DNA from: Actinomycetota bacterium
GTDB taxonomy: Bacteria; Actinomycetota; Acidimicrobiia; Acidimicrobiales; Poriferisodalaceae
Length of the DNA stretch: 64,000 bases
Reading direction: 5' to 3'
NCBI GenBank assembly: GCA_014238065.1
Contig: JABABU010000008.1
Location: forward strand, 1-64,000
Below, one piece after another: positions 18,401 through 26,272 of the stretch. The notes beneath the pieces are model-generated. The model did no database searches, was not told the origin of the DNA, and was given only the letters and a program-made list of their open reading frames with translations. The position numbers and the translations under genes were made by a program. Position 1 is the first letter of the stretch. Each line of letters opens with the position of its first letter.

Positions 18401-19022
18401 GAGTGGCGAGGCCCTGAAGGGAGTCGAGAAAGTCGGACGCGAAGCTGGCGTATGCCCTCTGGCGACGCAGGCTGTTCGCGGCGTCCCATCTGTGGAAGGC
18501 GCCAGGCGCGAGCAAGGTGACGATCGCAAAGCCGAGCAGCACCGCAGCCACCGGAAGGTCGAGGAAGGCAACGAGACCAAAGATGACGAACGGCGTGATC
18601 GCAGCCACGAACAACTGAGGTAGATACTCACCGAACCACACCTCCAGTTGCTCGACGCCTTCCACCATCGAGAGCAGCACCTCACCGGTCCTCGCGTCGC
18701 CGAAATGGGCAGGACCGAGTCTGAGCACCTGGTCGTGCAACTCGCTTCGTAAGGTCATCTGCACCGACGCTGCGGTGTGATGGGCAACCATCTTTCGCCA
18801 GTGCTCGAGCGCGCCCCGTGCGATCATCGCGGCGGCAACAGCGAAAATCGGGCCGGTCAACTCGCTCGCGTCCGAGCCGTTGAAGACCTTTGACAAAAGC
18901 CAGCCGAGTAAGCCCAGCCTCACGATCCCTGACACAGAAGCAGCCACGCCGATGGCCACGCAGCGAGCGATGGCGCCGCGGGCACCTCTCGTCAGCGCCC
19001 AGAGTCTCTCGTCGACAAACAC
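15435..19022 (-). CDS. Single-chain fused ABC exporter, CydD-CydC-like
   Basis: At 1195 aa this gene fuses two complete half-exporters: membrane domain, nucleotide-binding domain, membrane domain, nucleotide-binding domain. The first Walker A is GPSGAGKST (about 370-378) with signature LSGGQRQRVAIARALL and Walker B VLVLDEAL; the second is GPSGAGKTTAAQL with LSGGQRQRVAIARAFL and LILDEATS. The first membrane domain has the CydD-like GEYLPQLFVAAITPFV and the conserved LATLKAFGQS. In E. coli CydD and CydC are separate and export cysteine and glutathione needed for periplasmic redox balance and cytochrome bd assembly. No cydAB genes are nearby. A polar linker of about 60 residues joins the halves. 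The transported substrate (thiol, lipid or drug) is inference. Confidence 0.88.
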   Translation of the reverse strand: MFVDERLWALTRGARGAIARCVAIGVAASVSGIVRLGLLGWLLSKVFNGSDASELTGPIFAVAAAMIARGALEHWRKMVAHHTAASVQMTLRSELHDQVLRLGPAHFGDARTGEVLLSMVEGVEQLEVWFGEYLPQLFVAAITPFVIFGLVAFLDLPVAAVLLGFAIVTLLAPGAFHRWDAANSLRRQRAYASFASDFLDSLQGLATLKAFGQSEAQGGKLAERAHEVFRSTMWVLATNSLTRGITDTGLALGAASALAVGAYRVEAGHMEIGTLLIVLMAGIEVFRPQRDLRALLHNGMMGMSAAQGIFEVLDATPRVERSAAPVDVGDSLTASVTFENVDFTYPGVEEPTLRGLKVTLEPGDRVGVVGPSGAGKSTMVRLLLRFHDPDAGRVLVGGHDLRDLSAADHYGAIAVVSQDTFLFHGTVLENIRFGAPGASLDEAMAAAADANAHDFIMGLPNGYDTVIGERGIRLSGGQRQRVAIARALLRDAPVLVLDEALSAVDAENEAVIQEALDRLMTGRTTLVFAHRLSSVINADRILVLEAGDVVESGDHDSLMALEGTYHRLMGEQVAQESPTALGNSAASAGADSETPTADGWVHSDAADSDIVRAEGMTWSAAIRYLFSEVKPWRVKLAATFFFGVTRVAALIGVGVLSALVVAAVKQGEPFGALLVALAVTAPLAGILHWLESWIAHDMAFRMLAEMRVALFAKLDRLAPAYLVRRRTGDLVAMATHDVEMVEYFFAHTVAPAFVAVLVPAAVLVTLAVLGWPMAVALVPFLAVVAVSPLMMRRRLDDLGSRDREALGDLNAFAVDTVQGLGEVLAFEQSQVRGQAFMDRMQRHVDARMPFYRDLSLQTSLLEVVTGLGGLAVVVTGASLVSGGDLSATTLPLLTLLALASFLPVSEIAHVGRQLADTLGASRRLHQVHAEPEPVRSPDVPTIVDRSQSPTAIAFENVVFAYPGTDRDALAGVSFEVAAGSVVALVGPSGAGKTTAAQLILRFWDPNDGHIRLFGNDLKDLDLRDLREQVAMVSQETYLFHDTLANNVLMARPQASQEELDEAIDRASLRDFVTTLPDGLDTHVGERGVRLSGGQRQRVAIARAFLKDAPVLILDEATSHLDAVNEAAVHRSLETLMTGRTTMIIAHRLSTVRNAAQIIVMDSGSVEQIGTHDDLVSAEGLYARLIAHQLTAAASR

Positions 19023-19239
19023 CAGGTCACCGTAGCCTTCGCCGGCATGACTCTCGCCATCGTGCGCGCCTCTGATGAGGTGATGGCCGTGGTCGCGTGA
19101 TCATGGATCATAGTTGCCTCCTGCTGACCCTCGGAACACCTGGGGAGGACTTCAGGACGACAGCATCGGCAGACCAGGGTGGCTGAACGGTTGTTGCCCT
19201 CCAAGATCTTGGAACCGAATCCGGTTACGGTCGGGTCAC

Positions 19240-20844
19240 TCAGGTCTCGTAGAGACCCTTCTCCCAGTTCTCGACGATGGCGAACTTCTGAACCTTTCCC
19301 GAAGGTGTGAGCGGGAACTCCTCGACATGGAACCAGGCCTTCGGTGTCTTGTGGGGAGCGAGGTTCTCACGCATGTAGTCGTGAAGTTCGACATCGGATG
19401 CTGGACTGGCGGGATCAGCGTCGCGGATGAATGCGCCGACGACCTCCCCCCATCTCTCGTCCGGCAAGCCGCACACCGCCACATCGGCCACCTTCGGGTG
19501 AGCGAAGAGCAACTCCTCCAACTCGCGCGGGTAGATGTTCTCAGCACCACGGATGATCATGTCCTTCAGTCGGCCTGTGATCGTGGTGTATCCCCGCGAG
19601 TCCATGCTGACGAGGTCCCCTGTGTGCAGCCATCCTTCTGAGTCGATTGTCTCCGCGGTTTTGTCCGGCATGTCGAAGTACCCGAGCATGACGAGGTAGC
19701 CGCGAGCGCACAATTCGCCGGAGACACCGAGTGGAACCGTAGCCCCGGTGTCGGGGTCGATGACCTTCAACTCACACTGTGGCAGCGGCGGTCCGAGCGT
19801 GAGGGCCTTGTCCTCATCAGTGTCGTCGAGCCTGATGAGTGTCAGGCCTGGCGAAGCCTCTGTCTGCCCATAGATGATCGACAGGTCTACGCCGAGCGTG
19901 GCCTCGATACGACGAACGAGGTCTGCGGGCACAGTTGACCCGCCGGAGCACACTGTTGTGAGCGACGACAACTCGCGGCGCCCAAAGTCGGGATGCTCCA
20001 TCATTGCGATCAACATCGTCGGAACGGCGAGCATATGGGTCCCTCCGTACGTTTCGATCAGTTCGAGCAGCACACCGGGTTCGAAGGTCTCGAGGTTGAC
20101 CAACGTCGCCTGTTTCTGAACAGCCGCAAGGACACCTACGACACATCCACCGGTGTGAAACAGTGGCATCGGGTTGATGTACACACCTCCCTGCTCCAGC
20201 CCAAGGCGTTCCGCGATGTGGCGACCGTTGTTCGTGATGCCACGGTGGTGGAGAAAGGCACCTTTCGGGAACCCGGTTGTGCCGGACGTGTACTGGATCT
20301 GGACAGGATCATCCGGAGTCACTTGTGGCAGTGGCTGGTCCTCCGGCGCGGTCGCGATGAACTGGTCGAATTCGTCGAGCCGCACCACCTCGCGGAGGTC
20401 GACGAGATCGGGCAAGACCGCGTCGAGGTGGGTCTGCATCGAGTTCCCACGAAATGTCGGGATGTAGAAGATGCCAGCCGAACGTGACTGCTGTAGCACG
20501 TAGGCGAGTTCTTGGGCCTGAAATGCCGGGTTGACCGTCACGAGAACAACACCAGCGAGCGCGCACCCGTACTCCATCAGAACCCATTCGGGGATGTTCG
20601 GCGCCCACACAGCCACCCGTTCGCCCTTCCCGAACCTGGAAGCGAGGGCTCTGGCAACGAGTTCGGAATCTCTGAGGAGTTCTCCAAAGGTCCACGTGCG
20701 GCGCCTGGCAGCATCGTCGATGCCCTCGACAAGAGCTACAGCGTCCGGTGTGAGCTCCGCAGCTTCTCGGAGAACGTCGCCGACAGTGGTCTCCAGTACC
20801 GGCGAAGAGGTATCTCCCGGATAGTACGACTCTGATAGTTCCAT
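19240..20844 (-). CDS. AMP-forming acyl-CoA synthetase (FadD-like)
   Basis: The 534-aa protein has the ANL-superfamily motifs: the P-loop-like YTSGTTGFPKGA, the ATP/adenylate segment IIYGQTEASPG, GWLHTGDLVSMDSRGY, the hinge GRLKDMIIRGAENIYP and the catalytic Lys in PSGKVQKF. It activates a carboxylic acid (probably a medium- or long-chain fatty acid) to acyl-AMP and then acyl-CoA. It lies 30 nt downstream of another acyl-CoA synthetase on the same strand and is presumably cotranscribed with it. The ATG at 20844 begins MELSESYYPG. The chain-length specificity cannot be read. Confidence 0.92.
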   Translation of the reverse strand: MELSESYYPGDTSSPVLETTVGDVLREAAELTPDAVALVEGIDDAARRRTWTFGELLRDSELVARALASRFGKGERVAVWAPNIPEWVLMEYGCALAGVVLVTVNPAFQAQELAYVLQQSRSAGIFYIPTFRGNSMQTHLDAVLPDLVDLREVVRLDEFDQFIATAPEDQPLPQVTPDDPVQIQYTSGTTGFPKGAFLHHRGITNNGRHIAERLGLEQGGVYINPMPLFHTGGCVVGVLAAVQKQATLVNLETFEPGVLLELIETYGGTHMLAVPTMLIAMMEHPDFGRRELSSLTTVCSGGSTVPADLVRRIEATLGVDLSIIYGQTEASPGLTLIRLDDTDEDKALTLGPPLPQCELKVIDPDTGATVPLGVSGELCARGYLVMLGYFDMPDKTAETIDSEGWLHTGDLVSMDSRGYTTITGRLKDMIIRGAENIYPRELEELLFAHPKVADVAVCGLPDERWGEVVGAFIRDADPASPASDVELHDYMRENLAPHKTPKAWFHVEEFPLTPSGKVQKFAIVENWEKGLYET

Positions 20845-20874
20845 TAGTCCGTCCTGCTGTTCTTAGGGTCTGGG

Positions 20875-22416
20875 TCAGTTGCCGGCAACTCGTCTCTCGT
20901 GACCCAGCCAATATGGCTCGCGAAGATCCTTCCTCAGGATCTTCCCGACTGGCGACTTCGGGAGTGGCTCGGTGGTGATGACCACGGTGCCGGGCTTTTT
21001 GTACGAGCCGAGGCGATCGGCGCACATCTTGATGAGCTCCTCTGCAGTCACGGGTGTGGTCCCGTCGACCGTCGTGACTGCGCACGGGGTCTCTCCCCAT
21101 TGTTCGCTCGGAACGCCGAATACGGCCGCTTCGATCACTGCCGGATGGTCGGTCAGGACGTTCTCGAGCTCGGCTGGCCAGATGTTGTACCCGCCAGAGA
21201 TGATCATGTCGTCCTTGCGGTCGACGACGTAGAGGTAGCCGTTAACATCGATTTTGCCGATGTCGCCCGTCAGGACCATGCCATCGTGCATTCGCGCTGC
21301 GGTGGCGGCATCGTCACCCCAGAACCCGACCATCTGGCCGTCACAGCGGGCCGCGATCTCGCCCTCGGATCCGACGGGGAGTTCCTCGTGCGTGTCGGGG
21401 TCGAGGATCTTCGCCTCCGCGAAAGGGAGAGGGAGTCCTGCCGCGCGGAGCGGCTGAGATCCCTCGAGCTCGGCGAACCACTGATTCGGTCCCATTCCCA
21501 CGACGGGAAGAACTTCGGTTTGGCCGTACAGCTGGTAGAGGACGGGTCCGAAGATGTCACGGGCGAGAAGCGCAGTGTCGTCGGCGATGGGTGCCGCTGC
21601 GACCTGCAGAACCTTGAGCCGCGACCAGTCGCGGCCCGTAGCAGTCGGGTCGCGGACGAGCGCGTTGAGCATCGTCGGTACCGCGAACATGTACGCGATT
21701 TGCTCGCGCTCCATGACATCCAGGGTCTCTACCGGGTCGAAGTGATCGAGGAGAACGTTGCATCCACCGCTGAGGAACATGGGCACGTAGAAATAGCCGG
21801 ATCCGTGAGAGATCGGCCCGACATGAAGGCACCGGTCGCCTGGCTCGACTGGAGGAAAGGCGTAGAACCAATCTCTACCGGCGGCCAGCCATTGGCGGTG
21901 GCTGTACGCAACGCCCTTGGACAACCCGGTTGTGCCCCCAGTGTGGCGGATGATGTACACGTCATCCGGATTGACGGCGAGCATTGGATCAGTTGGCGGA
22001 TACCTGAGTAGCCAGTCCTCGTAGTCGTCGTCGCGGACGATGATCTGCTCGAGGCTGGCGACTTCTTCGACCATGTCGTCGAGCTCCGGGGCATGAACTG
22101 AGCTGGCGACGACCGAGCGACACGCCGTGTGGCTGAGCATGTGAGCATGCGAGGCTCGAGCGTTGCGCGGATACAGAGGTACCCGTACGAGGTTCGCGAG
22201 TGCCGCACCAAGAAACAGATCGGCGGCTTCGACGCTATTGTCCTCGAGGACCCCGATGCGGTCGCCAGGTCGAAGGCCCGTGTCGATGAGGGCGTTGGCG
22301 AGACGGCATCCTCGTTCCCACTGTTCGGCGAAAGAGAGTTCGACGCCACCAGCAATTGTGCAGATTCGGTCCTTGTTGAATGAGGTTGTTCTGCGCATCA
22401 GCGCGGTGACGTTCAT
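20875..22416 (-). CDS. AMP-forming acyl-CoA synthetase, second copy
   Basis: This 513-aa protein is the first gene of the pair and is a diverged relative of its neighbour. It shows RHTGGTTGLSKGVAYSH (first Ser/Thr-rich loop with H in place of T), LYQLYGQTEVLP, VLTGDIGKIDVNGY, DRKDDMIISGGYNIWP and the terminal Lys motif PKSPVGKILRKDLR. The start at ATG 22416 (MNVTALMRRT) is preferred to the longer frame that runs into the divergent promoter region. The substrate may be an aromatic or branched acid rather than a fatty acid, but this is speculation. Having two ligases in one operon suggests sequential or parallel activation of related acids. Confidence 0.9.
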   Translation of the reverse strand: MNVTALMRRTTSFNKDRICTIAGGVELSFAEQWERGCRLANALIDTGLRPGDRIGVLEDNSVEAADLFLGAALANLVRVPLYPRNARASHAHMLSHTACRSVVASSVHAPELDDMVEEVASLEQIIVRDDDYEDWLLRYPPTDPMLAVNPDDVYIIRHTGGTTGLSKGVAYSHRQWLAAGRDWFYAFPPVEPGDRCLHVGPISHGSGYFYVPMFLSGGCNVLLDHFDPVETLDVMEREQIAYMFAVPTMLNALVRDPTATGRDWSRLKVLQVAAAPIADDTALLARDIFGPVLYQLYGQTEVLPVVGMGPNQWFAELEGSQPLRAAGLPLPFAEAKILDPDTHEELPVGSEGEIAARCDGQMVGFWGDDAATAARMHDGMVLTGDIGKIDVNGYLYVVDRKDDMIISGGYNIWPAELENVLTDHPAVIEAAVFGVPSEQWGETPCAVTTVDGTTPVTAEELIKMCADRLGSYKKPGTVVITTEPLPKSPVGKILRKDLREPYWLGHERRVAGN

Positions 22417-22720
22417 GCCGCCAACGTAGTCATCGCATGCGATCTTTGCCGAGGATGTGCCGATCATCCGGCATCTCCGACGCGGCCGCACTTCGCGAGG
22501 ATTCGGAGGAGGTCTTTTGGCAGAATCCGTCGGGTCGACGGTCGTTGTCCTCCATCGGTTTCACGCCAACATGCTCTAGCGATCGCCGGCGCTGCTGTTC
22601 CCGAGATCGTGAGGCTGGAGGGGGACGACCACCCGCTTTACGACCACTCGGGAGCCGTGATGGTCGGTCATCTATCGTGAACTCAGCGTCTGGGTCCGAG
22701 GACGCGGAACAGGAACGACC
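22417..22720. other. Divergent intergenic region upstream of the CMD selenoprotein
   Basis: These 304 nt hold the promoters of the acyl-CoA synthetase pair (minus) and of the CMD selenoprotein (plus). No coding frame with protein-like character is seen, and no clear operator palindrome. Confidence 0.4.
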
Positions 22721-23299
22721 ATGGCGAACGAGCACGGGCACCTTCCGAAGGCCGACCAACTGACCGACGACCAGCAGCGCCGTCTCGACACCTGGACCGA
22801 CAAGGCATACGCCGACGACAACCTCTTCCGCACGCTCGCGAACAATGACCGCGTGCTGGAGATGTTCCTCGACTGGGTCGGGGTCATGTACGGCCGTAAG
22901 TCCGAGCTCGATCCCCGCATGGTTGAGCTGTGCCGTATCAGGATGGCGAACTTGAACGAATGTTTCCATTGAAGTCTGGTCAAGAGCGCATCGTTGGTGC
23001 GCGCCGGTTTATCGGACGAAGTGATCGGCCAACTGGCCGACTACGAGTCGTCCGATCTCGACGAGTCGTGGAAAGCAGCGCTTCGGCTCGCCGACCACTT
23101 GTCGGGAAGCTCTGAAGGGGTTCTGCCTGTTTCGGTGTACGACGACCTACGGGGCCACTTCAGCGAGCCGCAGATTCTGATGCTCGGGTCATTGCTGGCA
23201 GTCGGCAGCGGTTGGCAACGCATGATCGAAGCGTTCGGTATCCGCCCCGATCACTTCATCGAGGGTCAACCCGGGCCGTGGGTGGCCGAAGCGACCTGA
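22721..23299 (+). CDS. AhpD/CMD-like selenoprotein, C-x-x-U active site, Sec84
   Basis: The frame from ATG 22721 reads through a TGA at 22970-22972 to a stop at 23297-23299, giving 192 aa. Before the UGA the sequence is the classic carboxymuconolactone-decarboxylase (AhpD-like) approach to the redox site, MVELCRIRMANLNECFH. After it the same frame continues with RAGLSDEVIGQLADYE and WKAALRLADHLSG, which is the rest of that domain. Sec occupies the second position of the C-x-x-C couple (Cys81, Sec84), so the active site is C-x-x-U. AhpD-like proteins are alkylhydroperoxidase or thiol-disulfide enzymes, and Sec-containing relatives are known. The conserved downstream His of AhpD is not in its usual place. 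A SECIS-type hairpin follows (separate entry). Confidence 0.85.
22986..23002 (+). promoter_or_regulatory. Bacterial SECIS hairpin of the CMD selenoprotein
   Basis: The mRNA reads GCGCAUC-GUUG-GUGCGC: six base pairs with a single bulged U (22991) in the 5' arm and a GUUG loop. The loop starts at position 24 counting the U of UGA as 1, exactly as in the HesB-like gene of this window. Bulged U plus a loop GU at this distance is the recognised pattern for SelB binding in the E. coli fdhF element. Confidence 0.75.
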
Positions 23300-23448
23300 T
23301 CTCGTTTCCGAGAGATCGTCCTCTGACTTTCTGAAGGGTTTCCGAGGAGCAGATGGGGAGTCGTCAGAGGGTCCAAATGAACAAGAAGATTCGCCGGGAC
23401 CGGTGCTGGAGAGGTCGACGGCGGCAGTAGCCAGCCGCCCGTTTCGGG

Positions 23449-24966
23449 TCACTCTGGCGGTGGGTGACCGTACTCAGGAGTTGCTGGTGTGTGCGGATCC
23501 AACGGGTAGATGGGTCGGCGGACCTGTCGGAAGTCGAAGAGGCTGTTGTCGCTGCTGGTGACACCGACGCCGTTGCAGGGGATGTCGCGCACCGAGATGT
23601 CGCTGAATCCGGCACGGTAATGAATCCGCGACTTCAGGATCAGGTAGCGCATCTCGGTCGGTTCGATGCCAAGGCTTCGGAAACACCCGGGATCTGACGG
23701 TTCGACGTTGCGGGAACACACCACGACATGAACGTCACCGATGTGCAGCACCGCGCTCGGACCCATGTCGGTCTGTGTTCCTCGGCCCATCGGAATGGTC
23801 ACGATGAACGTGCCATCGGTGATCGTGCCGACAGTTCCGGTGACCGCGAGTGGCTCGCCGATGCGTCCGATCGTCGGCATGTCGATCTTGCCGCCGAGTT
23901 CCAGCGTGATCTTGGCACCCTCGCCGGCGGCGATCATCTGCTGCACTGCTTCCGGATCGCAGATACCGAACATGGCGACTTCGGTGAGTTCCTGTGCAAG
24001 CACTTCGGCCAGCACGGCGACTGTGTCCTGGGTGCCTCCCGACGCGGTGTTGTCCGCATGGTCGAGCAAGATGATCGGTCGATCAGGGAGCGCCTTTGCC
24101 TCCGCGATCGTTTGGACGAGCGGGCGACTGTCGAAGATGAACTCTTCGCGTTCTGCCCAAGCTGCTTCGAGGATCTCGTCTCTCACGTCCTCGGCAGCCG
24201 CAGCGTCGCCGTCCGCGATGGTCACGACAGACAATCCGGCGTGCCAGATGTCGGCAAGGGGGAAACCGCCGAACACTGAAGCTCCGAGTAGGCCCTTTGC
24301 CTCGGCAGACCTGGCCATCTCGAGGAGAGGGCCCATCGGCTCGTCGTCGTGGCCCATTCGCAGGGTCTGAGCCAAGATTGGGCGCGACCCCCACACCATG
24401 ACGGGCTCGATCTCGCCAGCCAACATCCTGACCATCAGCCGACCCGAGTGTTGGCCGGCCTCGTACATGTCGAGATGGGGATACGTCTTGTAACCGATGG
24501 CCACGGTGCAGTTGTCGACGATGGCGTCGGTCATGTTGGCGTGGAGATCGAGGCTGATGCCGATGGGCAGATTCGGAGCGATCTGACGGATGCGACGCAA
24601 CAGAGTGCCTTCGCCGTCGGTCGTCGTCTCGCTCACCATCGCGCCATGTAGATCGAGAAAGCACGCGTCACACCCAAGCGTGACTGCGTCACAAATGGCA
24701 GCGGTCAGTTGCTCGTAGGCTTCGGCGTGAACCGGGGCGCTCGGCGCAGCATTGCCGGCAATGGGCGTGACGATCTCGTAACCGGCCTCATCGGCGACGT
24801 CGAGAAAGCCACCGATGCCAGTGCCGGTGCCCGCGAACTGCTCGTACACCTCGTGTCCGGTGGGAACACCGAGGCCGCTGCGACCGAACCGCTCGAGTGG
24901 GGTCGGCACCGGTGAGAAGGTGTTCGTCTCATGCTGCATCATTGCGATGACAACTCGTGTGGTCAT
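23449..24966 (-). CDS. M81-family metallopeptidase (MlrC-like)
   Basis: The 505-aa protein has the hallmarks of the MlrC/M81 family, named after the enzyme acting late in microcystin degradation: an N-terminal QHETNTFSP, the metal-site motifs FLDLHGAM and SLDLHANM, GYKTYPHLDMYE, and the second domain with LLDHADNTASGGTQD. Members are found in many bacteria that do not degrade microcystin and probably hydrolyse small peptides or amides. ATG 24966 gives the family-like start MTTRVVIAMMQHETN; the frame is open further upstream without homology-like sequence. It diverges from the HalD-like oxygenase gene, with about 200 nt between. Confidence 0.9.
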   Translation of the reverse strand: MTTRVVIAMMQHETNTFSPVPTPLERFGRSGLGVPTGHEVYEQFAGTGTGIGGFLDVADEAGYEIVTPIAGNAAPSAPVHAEAYEQLTAAICDAVTLGCDACFLDLHGAMVSETTTDGEGTLLRRIRQIAPNLPIGISLDLHANMTDAIVDNCTVAIGYKTYPHLDMYEAGQHSGRLMVRMLAGEIEPVMVWGSRPILAQTLRMGHDDEPMGPLLEMARSAEAKGLLGASVFGGFPLADIWHAGLSVVTIADGDAAAAEDVRDEILEAAWAEREEFIFDSRPLVQTIAEAKALPDRPIILLDHADNTASGGTQDTVAVLAEVLAQELTEVAMFGICDPEAVQQMIAAGEGAKITLELGGKIDMPTIGRIGEPLAVTGTVGTITDGTFIVTIPMGRGTQTDMGPSAVLHIGDVHVVVCSRNVEPSDPGCFRSLGIEPTEMRYLILKSRIHYRAGFSDISVRDIPCNGVGVTSSDNSLFDFRQVRRPIYPLDPHTPATPEYGHPPPE

Positions 24967-25164
24967 GGGCACAGTGTTGCCGATCGGAGTTGCAACAGCT
25001 GTCACCCGTCGATCGATCATGCGCGACATCGGGTGCGCGGCGTCTCCGACTGCCGAAAGGATGCCGATGCGACTCACCGGCAGGCCGTCAGTTGGTGAAC
25101 GCTCGACGGCACCTCGGCCCGTGTTCGTGCGACACTTTGACCGACGACCTCAGACCGGAGAACG

Positions 25165-25965
25165 ATGACAGACCCGCGAACGCTCGTCGATCTCGAGCGC
25201 TATCCCCTTTTCGCCGCCGCAGGACGCCGACAGGTCGTCGATGATGCCAGAGCGACACTCGAGTCGGTTGGTGCTGCGATCCTGCCCGGGTTCATCCACG
25301 CAGATGGAGTTGCGTCCTTGGCTGCCGAGGCCGTCGGCCTCGCTCCGATTGCTTACCGGCGAGAGCAGATGTTGGGTGCATACGGGTACGCGTCGAGCAG
25401 CGAGTCGGATCCGACTCACCCGGCCCGACGGACCAGTCGGTACACGATGCACGCGATTGCGACCGATCAGCTGGCACCTGCAGGGCCGACGATGTCGATC
25501 TACGAATGGCAGCCGCTGATCGACCTGATTGCAGAGATCCTCGACCTGCCAGAGCTGTATGTCTTGGACGATTCGATGATGCGCTGCAACCTCACCTATC
25601 TGAGCGACGGTGATGAGCATGGTTGGCACTTCGACGGCAACGATTTTGTCGTGTCGTTGCTTCTGCAATCGTCGGAGTCGGGCGGTGCGTTCGAGTTTGC
25701 ACCGAACATCGCGACCGAGACCGAACCGAACTACGACGCCGTGCGAGCGGTGATGGACGAGCAGCCTGGTATGACTCAGATACTGCAACTCGAGCCTGGG
25801 ACCCTCGCTTTGTTCCGCGGGCGTCGGGCGCTGCACAGAGTCACTCGTGTTCACGGTGACCGCCAGAGGATCATCGCGCTGCTCAGCTACCACGAGACAC
25901 CGGGTCTCGTGAACGGACCCGACGCTCAACTCCGGGTGTTCGGACGAGTCGCGGCGACCACCTGA
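25165..25965 (+). CDS. Fe(II)/2-oxoglutarate dioxygenase, HalD/BesD-like, with intact HxD
   Basis: The 266-aa protein has a facial triad of the non-haem iron type in GWHFDGNDFVVSLLLQ (His-x-Asp) and a distal His in RRALHRVTRVHGDRQRI, with an Arg suitable for 2-oxoglutarate. The surrounding sequence (DEHGWHFD, SGGAFEFAPNI, LALFRGRRALHRV) resembles the HalD/BesD amino-acid halogenase/hydroxylase family. In the halogenases the Asp is replaced by Gly to make room for chloride; here the Asp is present, so hydroxylation rather than chlorination is expected. Substrate unknown. It stands alone, divergent from the MlrC-like gene. Confidence 0.8.
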   Translation: MTDPRTLVDLERYPLFAAAGRRQVVDDARATLESVGAAILPGFIHADGVASLAAEAVGLAPIAYRREQMLGAYGYASSSESDPTHPARRTSRYTMHAIATDQLAPAGPTMSIYEWQPLIDLIAEILDLPELYVLDDSMMRCNLTYLSDGDEHGWHFDGNDFVVSLLLQSSESGGAFEFAPNIATETEPNYDAVRAVMDEQPGMTQILQLEPGTLALFRGRRALHRVTRVHGDRQRIIALLSYHETPGLVNGPDAQLRVFGRVAATT

Positions 25966-26272
25966 CGTCGGAGCAGTCAACGAGAGAAGCACTTGACCTC
26001 GAGCTGATGTGAGCTCGCACGGTGCGCGCATGAACCCACATTTCGAATCTCCGGCGTTGCGAGCGTCGGGATGCCCGCCCGTCGACCTGCGGTCGGACGT
26101 TCGGGCGCTGTCAGATCTTGGGGGGGGCTGATGGCTTGATGGATGTCGACCGGGGATGTGAAGAGGTCCTCGAAGGACTGGAACACGAAGGTGTTGGCGA
26201 CGCAAGCGAAGCCGAACTCGGCCTGATCCGCATCGCTGGCGGTGGCTCTCGGATTCCGTCAGACTGCCCTCG
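25966..26272. other. Intergenic, no gene seen
   Basis: A 307-nt spacer between the oxygenase and the amidohydrolase. It contains a run of nine G around 26120 and no frame of coding character. It should carry the promoter of the amidohydrolase gene. Confidence 0.4.
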
